NCBI GenBank assembly: GCA_023129355.1
Contig: JAGMCC010000038.1
Coordinates: 1-9,243 of the forward strand
Origin: Dehalococcoidia bacterium
GTDB lineage: Bacteria; Chloroflexota; Dehalococcoidia; E44-bin15
Length of the DNA: 9,243 bases
Direction: 5' to 3'
Numbering within the stretch: position 1 is the stretch's first letter; each line of letters begins with the position of its first letter. Of this stretch, positions 1 to 5,513 are shown piece after piece. A model generated the notes under the pieces. That model worked only from the letters and a program-made list of their open reading frames with translations, did no database searches and was not told the DNA's origin. Made by a program: the position numbers and the translations under genes.

Positions 1-225
1 GGCCGCCGCTACCGCCGCCAGGACGAGATCGGCACGCCGTTCTGTGTGACGGTCGACTTCGACACCCTCGAGGACCAGGCGGTCACCATCCGCGAGCGCG
101 ACAGCATGAAGCAGATCAGGGTGCCGGTAGCGGAGCTAACACGAACGCTGGAGCTAAAACTTTCCGGCGAGCCCCTCGACGTGTTGCCCCCAGGCGGCAA
201 ATACTGGCTCGGGTTCGAGGGGTAA
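1..225 (+). CDS. glyQS: Glycine--tRNA ligase, C-terminal fragment (5' end outside window)
   Basis: This is the last 74 codons of a glycyl-tRNA synthetase of the single-chain, dimeric class II type, ending in TAA at 223-225. The enzyme charges tRNA-Gly with glycine in the cytoplasm. The visible part is the C-terminal anticodon-binding domain. It opens with GRRYRRQDEIGTPFCVTVDF and continues with a TIRERDSMKQIRV stretch, both highly characteristic of this family. The end, PPGGKYWLGFEG, is a lineage-specific tail. The reading frame is open to base 1, so the gene is cut only by the window edge and there is no sign of damage. It is G+C-rich, in contrast to the A+T-rich sequence that follows. No obvious terminator follows the stop codon. 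Confidence 0.93.
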   Translation, partial: GRRYRRQDEIGTPFCVTVDFDTLEDQAVTIRERDSMKQIRVPVAELTRTLELKLSGEPLDVLPPGGKYWLGFEG

Positions 226-251
226 AGGGAGTATTTTGAGAAATAATGCTC

Positions 252-280
252 TTTACGACCAGCCAAATTTGAGGTATAAT
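252..280 (+). promoter_or_regulatory. Possible sigma70-type promoter without an obvious gene
   Basis: TTTACG (252-257) and a perfect TATAAT (275-280) are separated by 17 bp. The -35 box matches 4 of 6 consensus bases. The predicted start near 287 would make a rightward transcript that runs antisense into the minus-strand gene at 328-603, with no sense ORF immediately downstream. It may drive a small RNA or antisense RNA, or be a chance match in A+T-rich sequence. Confidence 0.35.
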
Positions 281-292
281 GCTGATGCGAGA

Positions 293-319
293 CGTAATCA
301 AAATACCAAAAATAGGTAT
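293..319 (-). terminator. Weak candidate terminator for the 328-603 gene
   Basis: Read on the minus strand, a few bases after the stop codon, ATACC (319-315) and GGTAT (307-303) can pair around a 7-nt loop. A short T run (303-300) and TTTGATTACG follow. The stem is only 5 bp plus possible G-U pairs, so this is a weak intrinsic terminator at best. Confidence 0.25.
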
Positions 320-348
320 CCTAGCTATTTTATCTTATAACGGATACC
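315..348. repeat. Inverted repeat GGTATCC / GGATACC
   Basis: GGTATCC (315-321) and GGATACC (342-348) form a perfect 7-bp inverted repeat with a 20-nt A+T-rich centre. It straddles the 3' end of the minus-strand gene at 325-603. The left arm also pairs with ATACC at 303-307, so two mutually exclusive hairpins are possible. It has no clear terminator T tract on either strand. Confidence 0.4.
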
Positions 349-603
349 GCTGATATGGGCATCTTTGACGTGTTCGTGGATAACTTTACCTGTTTTAGAA
401 GTTATTATATGAATAGTACACACATATTGAAGATGTTCGTCGTAATATGAAATAATGCGGCTGGTGCCACCGGGGGATTTTTTTGCCGGAACTTGGCTCT
501 GTTCTACTTCGAGTAATTTACCGGAATGCATTTTCAGCCAATAGTTCCGCTCCTCCAACAGATTTTTAAGCTTGGCTTTAGTCGCGGATTGAAAGTCGAC
601 CAT
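325..603 (-). CDS. Small hypothetical protein (92 aa)
   Basis: I do not recognise this family. The start is taken at the ATG at 603-601. An in-frame start further upstream (to 720) would run through the 5' end of the divergent plus-strand gene and adds a stretch with no family-like character. A weak GAGAG lies a few bases before the chosen ATG. The protein has a basic helical N-terminus (residues 1-30, KLKNLLEERNYWLKMHSGKL). A linker with KKSPGG follows (41-46). The second half looks beta-rich: RIISYYDEHLQYVCTIHIIT, then KTGKVIHEHVKDAHISGIRYKIK. There is no signal peptide or membrane segment, so it is probably cytoplasmic. It is divergent from the 650-1057 gene with 46 bp between starts, and is A+T-rich compared with the flanking operons. 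The small size and divergent partner would fit a toxin-antitoxin or regulator pair, but no motif supports that. Confidence 0.6.
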   Translation of the reverse strand: MVDFQSATKAKLKNLLEERNYWLKMHSGKLLEVEQSQVPAKKSPGGTSRIISYYDEHLQYVCTIHIITSKTGKVIHEHVKDAHISGIRYKIK

Positions 604-649
604 ATCAGCTCTCAGAGTTATCAGCGAATGATGCTGGCTGGAGGCAGTG

Positions 650-1057
650 ATGCAACAAGGACATTTCACTATAGCTTTGGAAGATTTCAGCAGAGGAAAG
701 ATTAGAGTTGCTCGACTCAAGCAATTTGTTGAGGATCGTCTTTTTGAGTTGCGCCAAATCCCTATAATGACGGAAGAAAAGAGGGTGCTTTCGACAATTG
801 AACTTTACTTGCATGAAATCAGCGAAGGACAAAGATCGGAGCATGAGCTACATACCTATGTTCAGTCCATTCTGGGCGATAATACACCAGTTAAGATAAT
901 CCCACAGGCCGCAAAAGGCTTCTTGACAGAATTCGAAATGCCTTCGACCTCTACTACCTCCCCTGAAATTATACAATCTGTGATATCCTCTGGCGAAATG
1001 ACCACAATCCGTGTTGAAATATCTAGCGGGATTCCGGCTGAGGCGAGTGTCCAGTAA
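650..1057 (+). CDS. Hypothetical protein (135 aa), helical N-terminal domain
   Basis: I do not recognise a named family. The start is set at ATG 650 because GGAGG (640-644) lies 5 nt upstream of it. The in-frame GTG at 647 would leave only 2 nt. Residues 1-75 are predicted helical and rich in charged residues: an ALEDFSRGKIRVARLKQFVEDR segment, then EEKRVLSTIELYLHEISEG and a SEHELHTYVQSIL helix. This resembles small helical domains with an 'LxLYLxEMxxG' pattern in other bacterial hypothetical proteins, but that is memory of a pattern, not a family match. The C-terminal half (about 90-135) is Ser/Thr-rich and probably partly disordered. No signal peptide or transmembrane segment is visible. 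The last 35 bp overlap, tail to tail, with the DUF6941-like gene on the other strand. Confidence 0.65.
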   Translation: MQQGHFTIALEDFSRGKIRVARLKQFVEDRLFELRQIPIMTEEKRVLSTIELYLHEISEGQRSEHELHTYVQSILGDNTPVKIIPQAAKGFLTEFEMPSTSTTSPEIIQSVISSGEMTTIRVEISSGIPAEASVQ

Positions 1058-1475
1058 CAATACGCTGGTATTGCACACGGAAGGGGACTTTAGTTATGAG
1101 AGTATCATTGAGATACAAGTGAAACCAATACAATCCTTCCATTGTAAAGGGAAATTGCATATCCATAATGATATTCTTGCCTCGTTCTTCCCCTTCAAAG
1201 TGAACAGATAACAGCATTGGATCCTTCATTTCTCCCGAGGGCAGCTCGGGTTGAACCTTCAGTTCATGCCGCCCACGTGCTTGTCCCGATTTAAGCATTA
1301 TCACTAATTTCATAGGACGCCGTACTTCTGGCATCTCTAAAGGGGCATCAGGACCAGGGACTGAATGCGTCAATCTGTCCACTACGCGTATCAAGGAGAG
1401 TGCTCCAGTTTTGTCCTCAAGGACGGAATCACAGAACGCTGCTACCTGTATGTACGGGCCCGTTTCGAAAGTCAT
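1023..1475 (-). CDS. DUF6941-like protein (150 aa)
   Basis: The sequence near the N-terminus, YIQVAAFCDSVLEDKTGALSLIRVVDRLT, followed by an MKLVIMLKSGQARGRHELKV strand pair and a C-terminal GLYWFHLYLNDTLITKVPFRV, is typical of the DUF6941 group as I remember it. These are small beta-sandwich-like cytoplasmic proteins of unknown biochemical function. The start is placed at ATG 1475. AGGGGGTGA (1486-1478, minus strand) is a good Shine-Dalgarno match 2 nt from it. The in-frame GTG at 1481 overlaps that site and is less likely. A near-consensus promoter lies 31 bp upstream. The gene is divergent from the mutase operon and shares its control region, which allows co-regulation, but nothing in the protein links it to cobalamin or CoA metabolism. 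Its 3' end overlaps the convergent 650-1057 gene by 35 bp. Confidence 0.8.
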   Translation of the reverse strand: MTFETGPYIQVAAFCDSVLEDKTGALSLIRVVDRLTHSVPGPDAPLEMPEVRRPMKLVIMLKSGQARGRHELKVQPELPSGEMKDPMLLSVHFEGEERGKNIIMDMQFPFTMEGLYWFHLYLNDTLITKVPFRVQYQRIVTGHSPQPESR

Positions 1476-1505
1476 ACTCACCCCCTAGATTTTCCTCATG
1501 CAAGG

Positions 1506-1534
1506 AGTATATGTTGCTGGCTGCATGGTGTCAA
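1506..1534 (-). promoter_or_regulatory. Promoter of the DUF6941-like gene
   Basis: On the minus strand, a perfect TTGACA (1534-1529) is followed after 17 bp by TATACT (1511-1506), 5 of 6 bases of the -10 consensus. Predicted transcription starts near 1499, giving a 5' leader of about 25 nt that contains the ribosome binding site for ATG 1475. Position, spacing and match quality make it the best candidate for this gene. Confidence 0.75.
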
Positions 1535-1548
1535 CTACATGGTGCCAA
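1524..1548. repeat. Tandem 11-bp repeat TTGRCACCATG over the -35 box
   Basis: On the minus strand, TTGGCACCATG (1548-1538) and TTGACACCATG (1534-1524) repeat at a 14-bp period with a single mismatch. The second copy contains the -35 box of the DUF6941-like gene and the first looks like a duplicated -35. This could be an operator for a regulator binding two half-sites, or a local duplication. Confidence 0.5.
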
Positions 1549-1569
1549 GTATTTATTAATTATTTGTGA

Positions 1570-1586
1570 AGAGAACTAGATTCTCT
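1570..1586. promoter_or_regulatory. Palindrome AGAGAA-N5-TTCTCT between divergent promoters
   Basis: AGAGAA (1570-1575) and TTCTCT (1581-1586) form a perfect 6-bp inverted repeat around CTAGA. It lies 35 bp beyond the -35 box of the leftward promoter and 77 bp upstream of that of the mutase promoter. This is where a transcription factor serving both genes could bind. No regulator gene is in the window, so this is only a candidate site. Confidence 0.3.
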
Positions 1587-1663
1587 CATCCTCCACACGA
1601 CCATGATATATAGTGATACAATATATTTGTGGGAATGTGCGCTGCGGAGATAACAGCCCTCTG

Positions 1664-1693
1664 TTGACACACATCACCGGCAAAGGCTATAAT
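1664..1693 (+). promoter_or_regulatory. Promoter of the mutase operon
   Basis: A perfect TTGACA (1664-1669) and a perfect TATAAT (1688-1693) are separated by 18 bp. Transcription should begin near 1700, giving a leader of only about 32 nt before ATG 1732. That is too short for a cobalamin riboswitch, so control is more likely at initiation. The promoter is strong by sequence, which suggests substantial expression of the operon. Confidence 0.85.
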
Positions 1694-1720
1694 CAATCGA
1701 CCCATTTAACTACCATATAT

Positions 1721-1729
1721 AGGGAGTGA
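1721..1729 (+). promoter_or_regulatory. Ribosome binding site deciding the start of the first mutase gene
   Basis: AGGGAGTGA lies 2 nt before ATG 1732 and matches AGGAGGTGA at 7 of 9 positions. It overlaps the alternative in-frame GTG at 1726, so ATG 1732 is preferred. The DUF6941-like gene has an almost identical initiation region (AGGGGGTGAGTATG) on the opposite strand. Confidence 0.6.
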
Positions 1730-1731
1730 GT

Positions 1732-3411
1732 ATGGCTAAAAAGGAAGAAAAGAAAAAGGAAGAGATAATTCTGGATAGGAGTAAGGACCGCATCATCAAG
1801 ATGCAGACTGAGAGCGGCTTTGAGCCCAAGCCCTCCTACGGCCCCGACGATTTGAAGGGTTGGGACTACGCCAGGGATTTGGGTAACGACGGCGAGTTCC
1901 CCTACACCCGGGGTATGTATCCTGGCATGTACCGCAACCTGCTCTGGGTATCGGCGCAGGTTCTCCAGCGCGAAACGATAGAGAAGAGCCGGGCTGAGCA
2001 GGAGGTCATCTGGATGGGCGGTGCCCCGGTGTTCTATTACGGTGCTGGCGACGTGAATAGAACTGGACTGGATCCAGATCACCCGCTAGCCAAATATGAT
2101 GCCGGCTATTGCCCCGAATTCTATTCATTGGAAAGGATGGGAAGGGCTCTGCAAGGCATTTCAATGGAAAGCGGGATCTTTCAGTTCCATGGCGCTTCCT
2201 CGCAGCTGGACGATACAATGTGCGTAGCTCAACTGGCTGCAGTGGCGGAGAAGCGCGGGGTGGACAAGGCCAAGATCAGGGGCTCCTGCATTAACGACCC
2301 CATAGATAACATGGCAACCGCTTTCAGCATCGACTTCCCCTTTGAGATGAGCATGAGGCTACATGGCGACCTCACCGAGTACATCGTCAGGGAGATGCCA
2401 ACATACTCTCCCTTCTCCCCCATCGCCTACGACCTGTGGGAAGCTGGCTGTACTATAGTGCAGCAGTTGGGCATCGGAATGTGCTCGCTCACTGCCTACA
2501 ATCAGATAGCGGTGGACCGTGGCATACCGTTCGATCAGATTGGCCGCAGGGCCACCATCGGCATGGCATCTTCCATGGACTTCTTTGAGACTGTATGTAT
2601 GATTCGGGCAGCACGGAGAATGTGGGCCAGGATCGCTAAAGAAAGATTCGGGGCAAACGATCCAAAGCTGTGCCGGCTGCGCATCGCAATCAGGACCCCG
2701 GGTCAAACGCTTACCCGGCAACAGCCATTGATTAACATTGCCAGGGTTGCATTTCAGGCACTGGCCGCGATACTGGGTGGCGCCAGCGCCATGGATTACT
2801 CCAGCCATGATGAAGCCGTGGGCATACCATCAAAGGAGGCCCGGATGGTGACTCTGGCGATGAACCACATCATCGCTCAGGAAACCGGGGTCGGCCTCAC
2901 TGCTGATCCCCTCGGCGGCTCCTACTATGTAGAGTGGCTCACCAACAAGCTGGAAGAGGAAGCCACCAAACTGATGAAGAAGATAGATAATATGGGTGGG
3001 ATACTGAAAGTTGCCGAGAGCGGATGGCTACGGCAGTTGGTCCGTAACGCGCGTGATGAAAGGCAGGCGGCACTGGATAAGGGCGAACAGATCCAGGTGG
3101 GTATGAACTTCTTCAGGCAGGGCGAGGAACCACCCTATCCGCAGTATGAATTCGAGGACATGGACAAGGTGCAGGCGGAGCTCTTCGCAGAGGTTAAAAA
3201 CCTTAAGGAAAATCGCGATATCAAAAAAACCCGCGAAGCCCTATTGACGCTGAGAGAGAAGGCCAAGGGCACCGAAAACCTGATGTACCCCATAATCGAG
3301 GCGTTCAAAGCAGATGCTACCCGCTCAGAGATACTGGGGATGATTCGCGAGGCCTACGGCTACATCTACGATACAGTGGATATGATCGAGAGGCCAGAGT
3401 TCCTGAACTAG
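1732..3411 (+). CDS. Divergent methylmalonyl-CoA mutase-family large (catalytic) subunit 1
   Basis: This 559-aa protein is an adenosylcobalamin-dependent acyl-CoA mutase large subunit (TIM barrel) without its own B12 domain, the split form also seen in archaea and in 2-hydroxyisobutyryl-CoA mutase. After a Lys/Glu-rich start (1-25) come the barrel entry FPYTRGMYPGMYR (57-69), R273 and E361 (equivalents of Arg283 and Glu370 of the Propionibacterium enzyme) and DPLGGSYYVEWLT (392-404). Key specificity and catalytic residues are changed: Tyr89 to V77, Gln197 to I187, Arg207 to A197, His244 to D234, His328 to A319, Gln330 to R321. Only Tyr243 (Y233) remains. The 37-residue spacing between the Arg207 and His244 positions is preserved, which supports the alignment. 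Methylmalonyl-CoA is therefore an unlikely substrate. The alternatives are another acyl-CoA or a non-catalytic structural partner of subunit 2. The B12-binding subunit gene follows after 33 bp. Confidence 0.88.
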   Translation: MAKKEEKKKEEIILDRSKDRIIKMQTESGFEPKPSYGPDDLKGWDYARDLGNDGEFPYTRGMYPGMYRNLLWVSAQVLQRETIEKSRAEQEVIWMGGAPVFYYGAGDVNRTGLDPDHPLAKYDAGYCPEFYSLERMGRALQGISMESGIFQFHGASSQLDDTMCVAQLAAVAEKRGVDKAKIRGSCINDPIDNMATAFSIDFPFEMSMRLHGDLTEYIVREMPTYSPFSPIAYDLWEAGCTIVQQLGIGMCSLTAYNQIAVDRGIPFDQIGRRATIGMASSMDFFETVCMIRAARRMWARIAKERFGANDPKLCRLRIAIRTPGQTLTRQQPLINIARVAFQALAAILGGASAMDYSSHDEAVGIPSKEARMVTLAMNHIIAQETGVGLTADPLGGSYYVEWLTNKLEEEATKLMKKIDNMGGILKVAESGWLRQLVRNARDERQAALDKGEQIQVGMNFFRQGEEPPYPQYEFEDMDKVQAELFAEVKNLKENRDIKKTREALLTLREKAKGTENLMYPIIEAFKADATRSEILGMIREAYGYIYDTVDMIERPEFLN

Positions 3412-3435
3412 TGGCTCATCGCGTCTTTAACTACC

Positions 3436-3443
3436 GGAGGTGA
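3436..3443 (+). promoter_or_regulatory. Strong ribosome binding site of B12-binding subunit 1
   Basis: GGAGGTGA is a full anti-Shine-Dalgarno match. GGAGG ends 4 nt before ATG 3445, and this fixes the start of the small subunit gene. Confidence 0.7.
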
Positions 3444-3444
3444 A

Positions 3445-3867
3445 ATGGACAAGGATAAAAGGAAAATACGCATTTTGGTGGCCAAACCCGGCACCGACTC
3501 ACACTACAAGGGAGCGGAGCTACTGTGCCAGATACTCAGAAACGCCGGGATGGAGGTGATCTACACCGGCAGGTACCAGACATCGGAGATGATCGTGAAT
3601 GCCGCCATTGCGGAAGACGTTGATGTTGTGGCCTTGAGCTCTTTGGCATGGTCGCAGAAGGCCTACTATACCGAGGTTGCCCGAATGCTTAAGGAAAGGG
3701 GCGCCGGCGATATTTGTGTGGTTGGTGGTGGGATCATCGCTGAGTCAGATAAGCCTGCCCTCCTGGCAGCAGGGGTTACTGGCCTATATGGTCCGGGTAC
3801 TCCCTACCAGGAGATGATCGATCACATCGTGCAGCGGGTAAAAAAAGATAGGTGGCATGAGAATTAG
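3445..3867 (+). CDS. Cobalamin-binding subunit 1 of the mutase
   Basis: This 140-aa protein is a stand-alone B12-binding domain (Rossmann-like, mutase small subunit). It holds adenosylcobalamin base-off/His-on and docks onto the large subunit barrel. The signature D-x-H-x-x-G is intact as D18-S-H20-Y-K-G23, with H20 the lower axial ligand. S65-S-L67 and V92-V-G-G-G96, which line the nucleotide-loop pocket, are also present, as are GMEVIYTGRYQT (35-46) and GPGTP (116-120). The length is normal for the family. It sits 33 bp after large subunit 1 and 42 bp before large subunit 2, so it is presumably the partner of large subunit 1, though it could serve both. The start is fixed by a strong upstream ribosome binding site. 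Confidence 0.93.
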   Translation: MDKDKRKIRILVAKPGTDSHYKGAELLCQILRNAGMEVIYTGRYQTSEMIVNAAIAEDVDVVALSSLAWSQKAYYTEVARMLKERGAGDICVVGGGIIAESDKPALLAAGVTGLYGPGTPYQEMIDHIVQRVKKDRWHEN

Positions 3868-3896
3868 CTCCACGACCCGGTTCGATGGAATCTAAA

Positions 3897-3902
3897 AGGA
3901 GG
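3897..3902 (+). promoter_or_regulatory. Ribosome binding site of large subunit 2
   Basis: A perfect AGGAGG lies 7 nt before ATG 3910. The region between 3868 and 3896 shows no promoter, which fits translation from the operon transcript. Confidence 0.7.
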
Positions 3903-3909
3903 CTATATA

Positions 3910-5499
3910 ATGCAAACTGAGCAGCACTTTTCAGCGTCAGGGATACCGATAAAGGATATCTATACCCCTGAGGATACGAAAGACCTTGACTATGATAAAG
4001 ACCTCGGCATTGCTGGGGAACCCCCCTTTACCCGGGGTCCATATACCACAATGTATCGCGGGCAGGTATGGACCATCAGGCGGTTAAGCGGGTTTAACAC
4101 GCCAGAAGAATCTAACAAGCTCTACCGGCAGGAATACGAGCTAGGACAGACAGGTTTCTCGGTAGCCCCGGATATCACAACTTCCGTTGGGGTCGATGCT
4201 GACGACCCTATGGTCGAATACGAGATCGGCCATTCCGGCCTGCCATTGAATTCCATTGAAGATGTGGAGACAGCCTTTGAAGGTTTGCCTATCGATAAGG
4301 TATCGACGTATCTGGCGGAGAGGGGACCGATAACGGCTATGTATTTCGCCGTGGCCGAGAAGAGGGGAATAGACCTAAAGCAGCTGAGAGGCACCACCGC
4401 AGGCTGCATGCTCAGTTGGGCTTGTTTAAACATCCCCCTACAGCCGCCACCCAGAGGATACCTGAGATACGGGGTAGATTTTATCGAGTGGTGCAGCGAG
4501 GTAGCCCCCAGGTGGAATCCAATAAACCATGATTCCTACAACCCGCGTGACCTCGGACTGAACGCATTTGAAGAGCTGGGCCTACTTTTCGCTGCAGCCA
4601 TAGATTTCATCGAGGAAGAGAAACGGCGGGGGAGGGTTCCTTTAGACCGCTTCGTGAGACGTTTCTCCTTTAATACAGCAGCCCACAATGACTTCTTTGA
4701 GGAAATAGCCAAGATACGAGCGGCACGGCGTATCTGGTACAAGATCGTTACCGATAGATATGGCATACAGGATCCCAACTGTGCCAAGTTCCGCGTTCAC
4801 GTTCAATCTTCAGGCTCCACCCATACCGCTCAGGAGCCGTATAACAACCTCATCCGCATTGCCTACCAGACGCTTGCCGCTGTTCTGGGTGGAGCTCAGT
4901 CGATACATGCCAATGGATACGACGAGGCGGTTTGCCTGCCTACGGACCAGTCGATGCTGCTCTCTATTAGGACCGAGCAGATCGCCGCACTTGAAACCGG
5001 TGTAACAAACACGATTGACCCTCTTGGTGGTTCCTATTACGTCGAGTCGCTGACCAATGAATTGGAAGAGCGCACCTGGGAATATATCAAGATGATAGAA
5101 GACATGGGCGGAATGGCACAGGCCATGCAGGACGGTTGGTACCACAGACTTCTCAGGGAGAAGCCGATTGAGCGGCAACAAAAGGTGGATTCCGGTGAGA
5201 TCCCAATTGTTGGCGTGAATACCTTCCGCTTCGAGAAGGAACCCTACAAGGTGCCCATTTTCAAGCCGGACCCGGCAACATCACGGGAAATTCAGGCTGA
5301 GAAGCTAAGGAAGTTCAGGGAAAAGCGTGATAAAGCAAAACACGCTGAGGCTATGAAGAGACTAGTCGAGGCCTGCAACAGCGACGAGAATGTTTACCCG
5401 TACGTTTTTGAGGCGGTGAAAGTAGGTGCCACCTTTGGAGAGGTATCGAAGGCACAGGTCGATGTCTATGGGGAATGGCCCTATCCAATAGGACTCTAA
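3910..5499 (+). CDS. Divergent methylmalonyl-CoA mutase-family large (catalytic) subunit 2
   Basis: This 529-aa protein is a second split-type acyl-CoA mutase large subunit, closer to the classical pattern than subunit 1. It has the usual N-terminal IPIKDIYTPED (12-22), PFTRGPYTTMYRGQVWTIR (39-57), GFNTPEESN (61-69), FRVHVQSSGSTHTAQEPYNN (294-313), AQSIHANGYDEA (329-340) and DPLGGSYYVE (370-379). The equivalents of Arg283 (R251), His328 (H297), Gln330 (Q299) and Glu370 (E339) are kept, so cofactor and CoA contacts look functional. The substrate-recognition set is altered: Tyr89 to L59, Gln197 to A164, Arg207 to N174 and His244 to N211, with Tyr243 kept as Y210. The 162-184 segment is strikingly different from the family (TTAGCMLSWACLNIPLQPPP in place of TIQND...). 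A small hydrophobic or uncharged acyl group seems more likely than methylmalonyl. The actual substrate is unknown. Confidence 0.9.
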   Translation: MQTEQHFSASGIPIKDIYTPEDTKDLDYDKDLGIAGEPPFTRGPYTTMYRGQVWTIRRLSGFNTPEESNKLYRQEYELGQTGFSVAPDITTSVGVDADDPMVEYEIGHSGLPLNSIEDVETAFEGLPIDKVSTYLAERGPITAMYFAVAEKRGIDLKQLRGTTAGCMLSWACLNIPLQPPPRGYLRYGVDFIEWCSEVAPRWNPINHDSYNPRDLGLNAFEELGLLFAAAIDFIEEEKRRGRVPLDRFVRRFSFNTAAHNDFFEEIAKIRAARRIWYKIVTDRYGIQDPNCAKFRVHVQSSGSTHTAQEPYNNLIRIAYQTLAAVLGGAQSIHANGYDEAVCLPTDQSMLLSIRTEQIAALETGVTNTIDPLGGSYYVESLTNELEERTWEYIKMIEDMGGMAQAMQDGWYHRLLREKPIERQQKVDSGEIPIVGVNTFRFEKEPYKVPIFKPDPATSREIQAEKLRKFREKRDKAKHAEAMKRLVEACNSDENVYPYVFEAVKVGATFGEVSKAQVDVYGEWPYPIGL

Positions 5500-5513
5500 A
5501 CGGAGCCTGCGAT

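Noticed and set aside
9..301. Minus-strand ORFs opposite the glyQS end
   Set aside because: The opposite strand encodes an unmistakable glycyl-tRNA synthetase C-terminus; the minus frames are low-complexity Ser/Arg-rich shadows.
325..1057. Toxin-antitoxin pair formed by the two small divergent genes
   Set aside because: TA pairs are normally co-directional and overlapping; these are divergent, and neither protein shows a known toxin or DNA-binding motif.
1011..1559. Two plus-strand ORFs (1011-1211 and 1365-1559) within or beside the DUF6941-like gene
   Set aside because: They are antisense to a recognisable gene, have no ribosome binding site and no family-like sequence.
1601..1627. ATATAT repeats around 1605-1625 as an operator or origin element
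   Set aside because: Short A+T-only repeats are expected by chance in this A+T-rich intergenic stretch.
1570..1731. Cobalamin riboswitch in the leader of the mutase operon
   Set aside because: The predicted leader is only about 32 nt, and no B12-box-like sequence was seen in the upstream region.
1693..2808. Minus-strand ORFs opposite mutase large subunit 1 (70-149 aa)
   Set aside because: They are shadows of a well-supported mutase gene, with no recognisable domain and no start signals.
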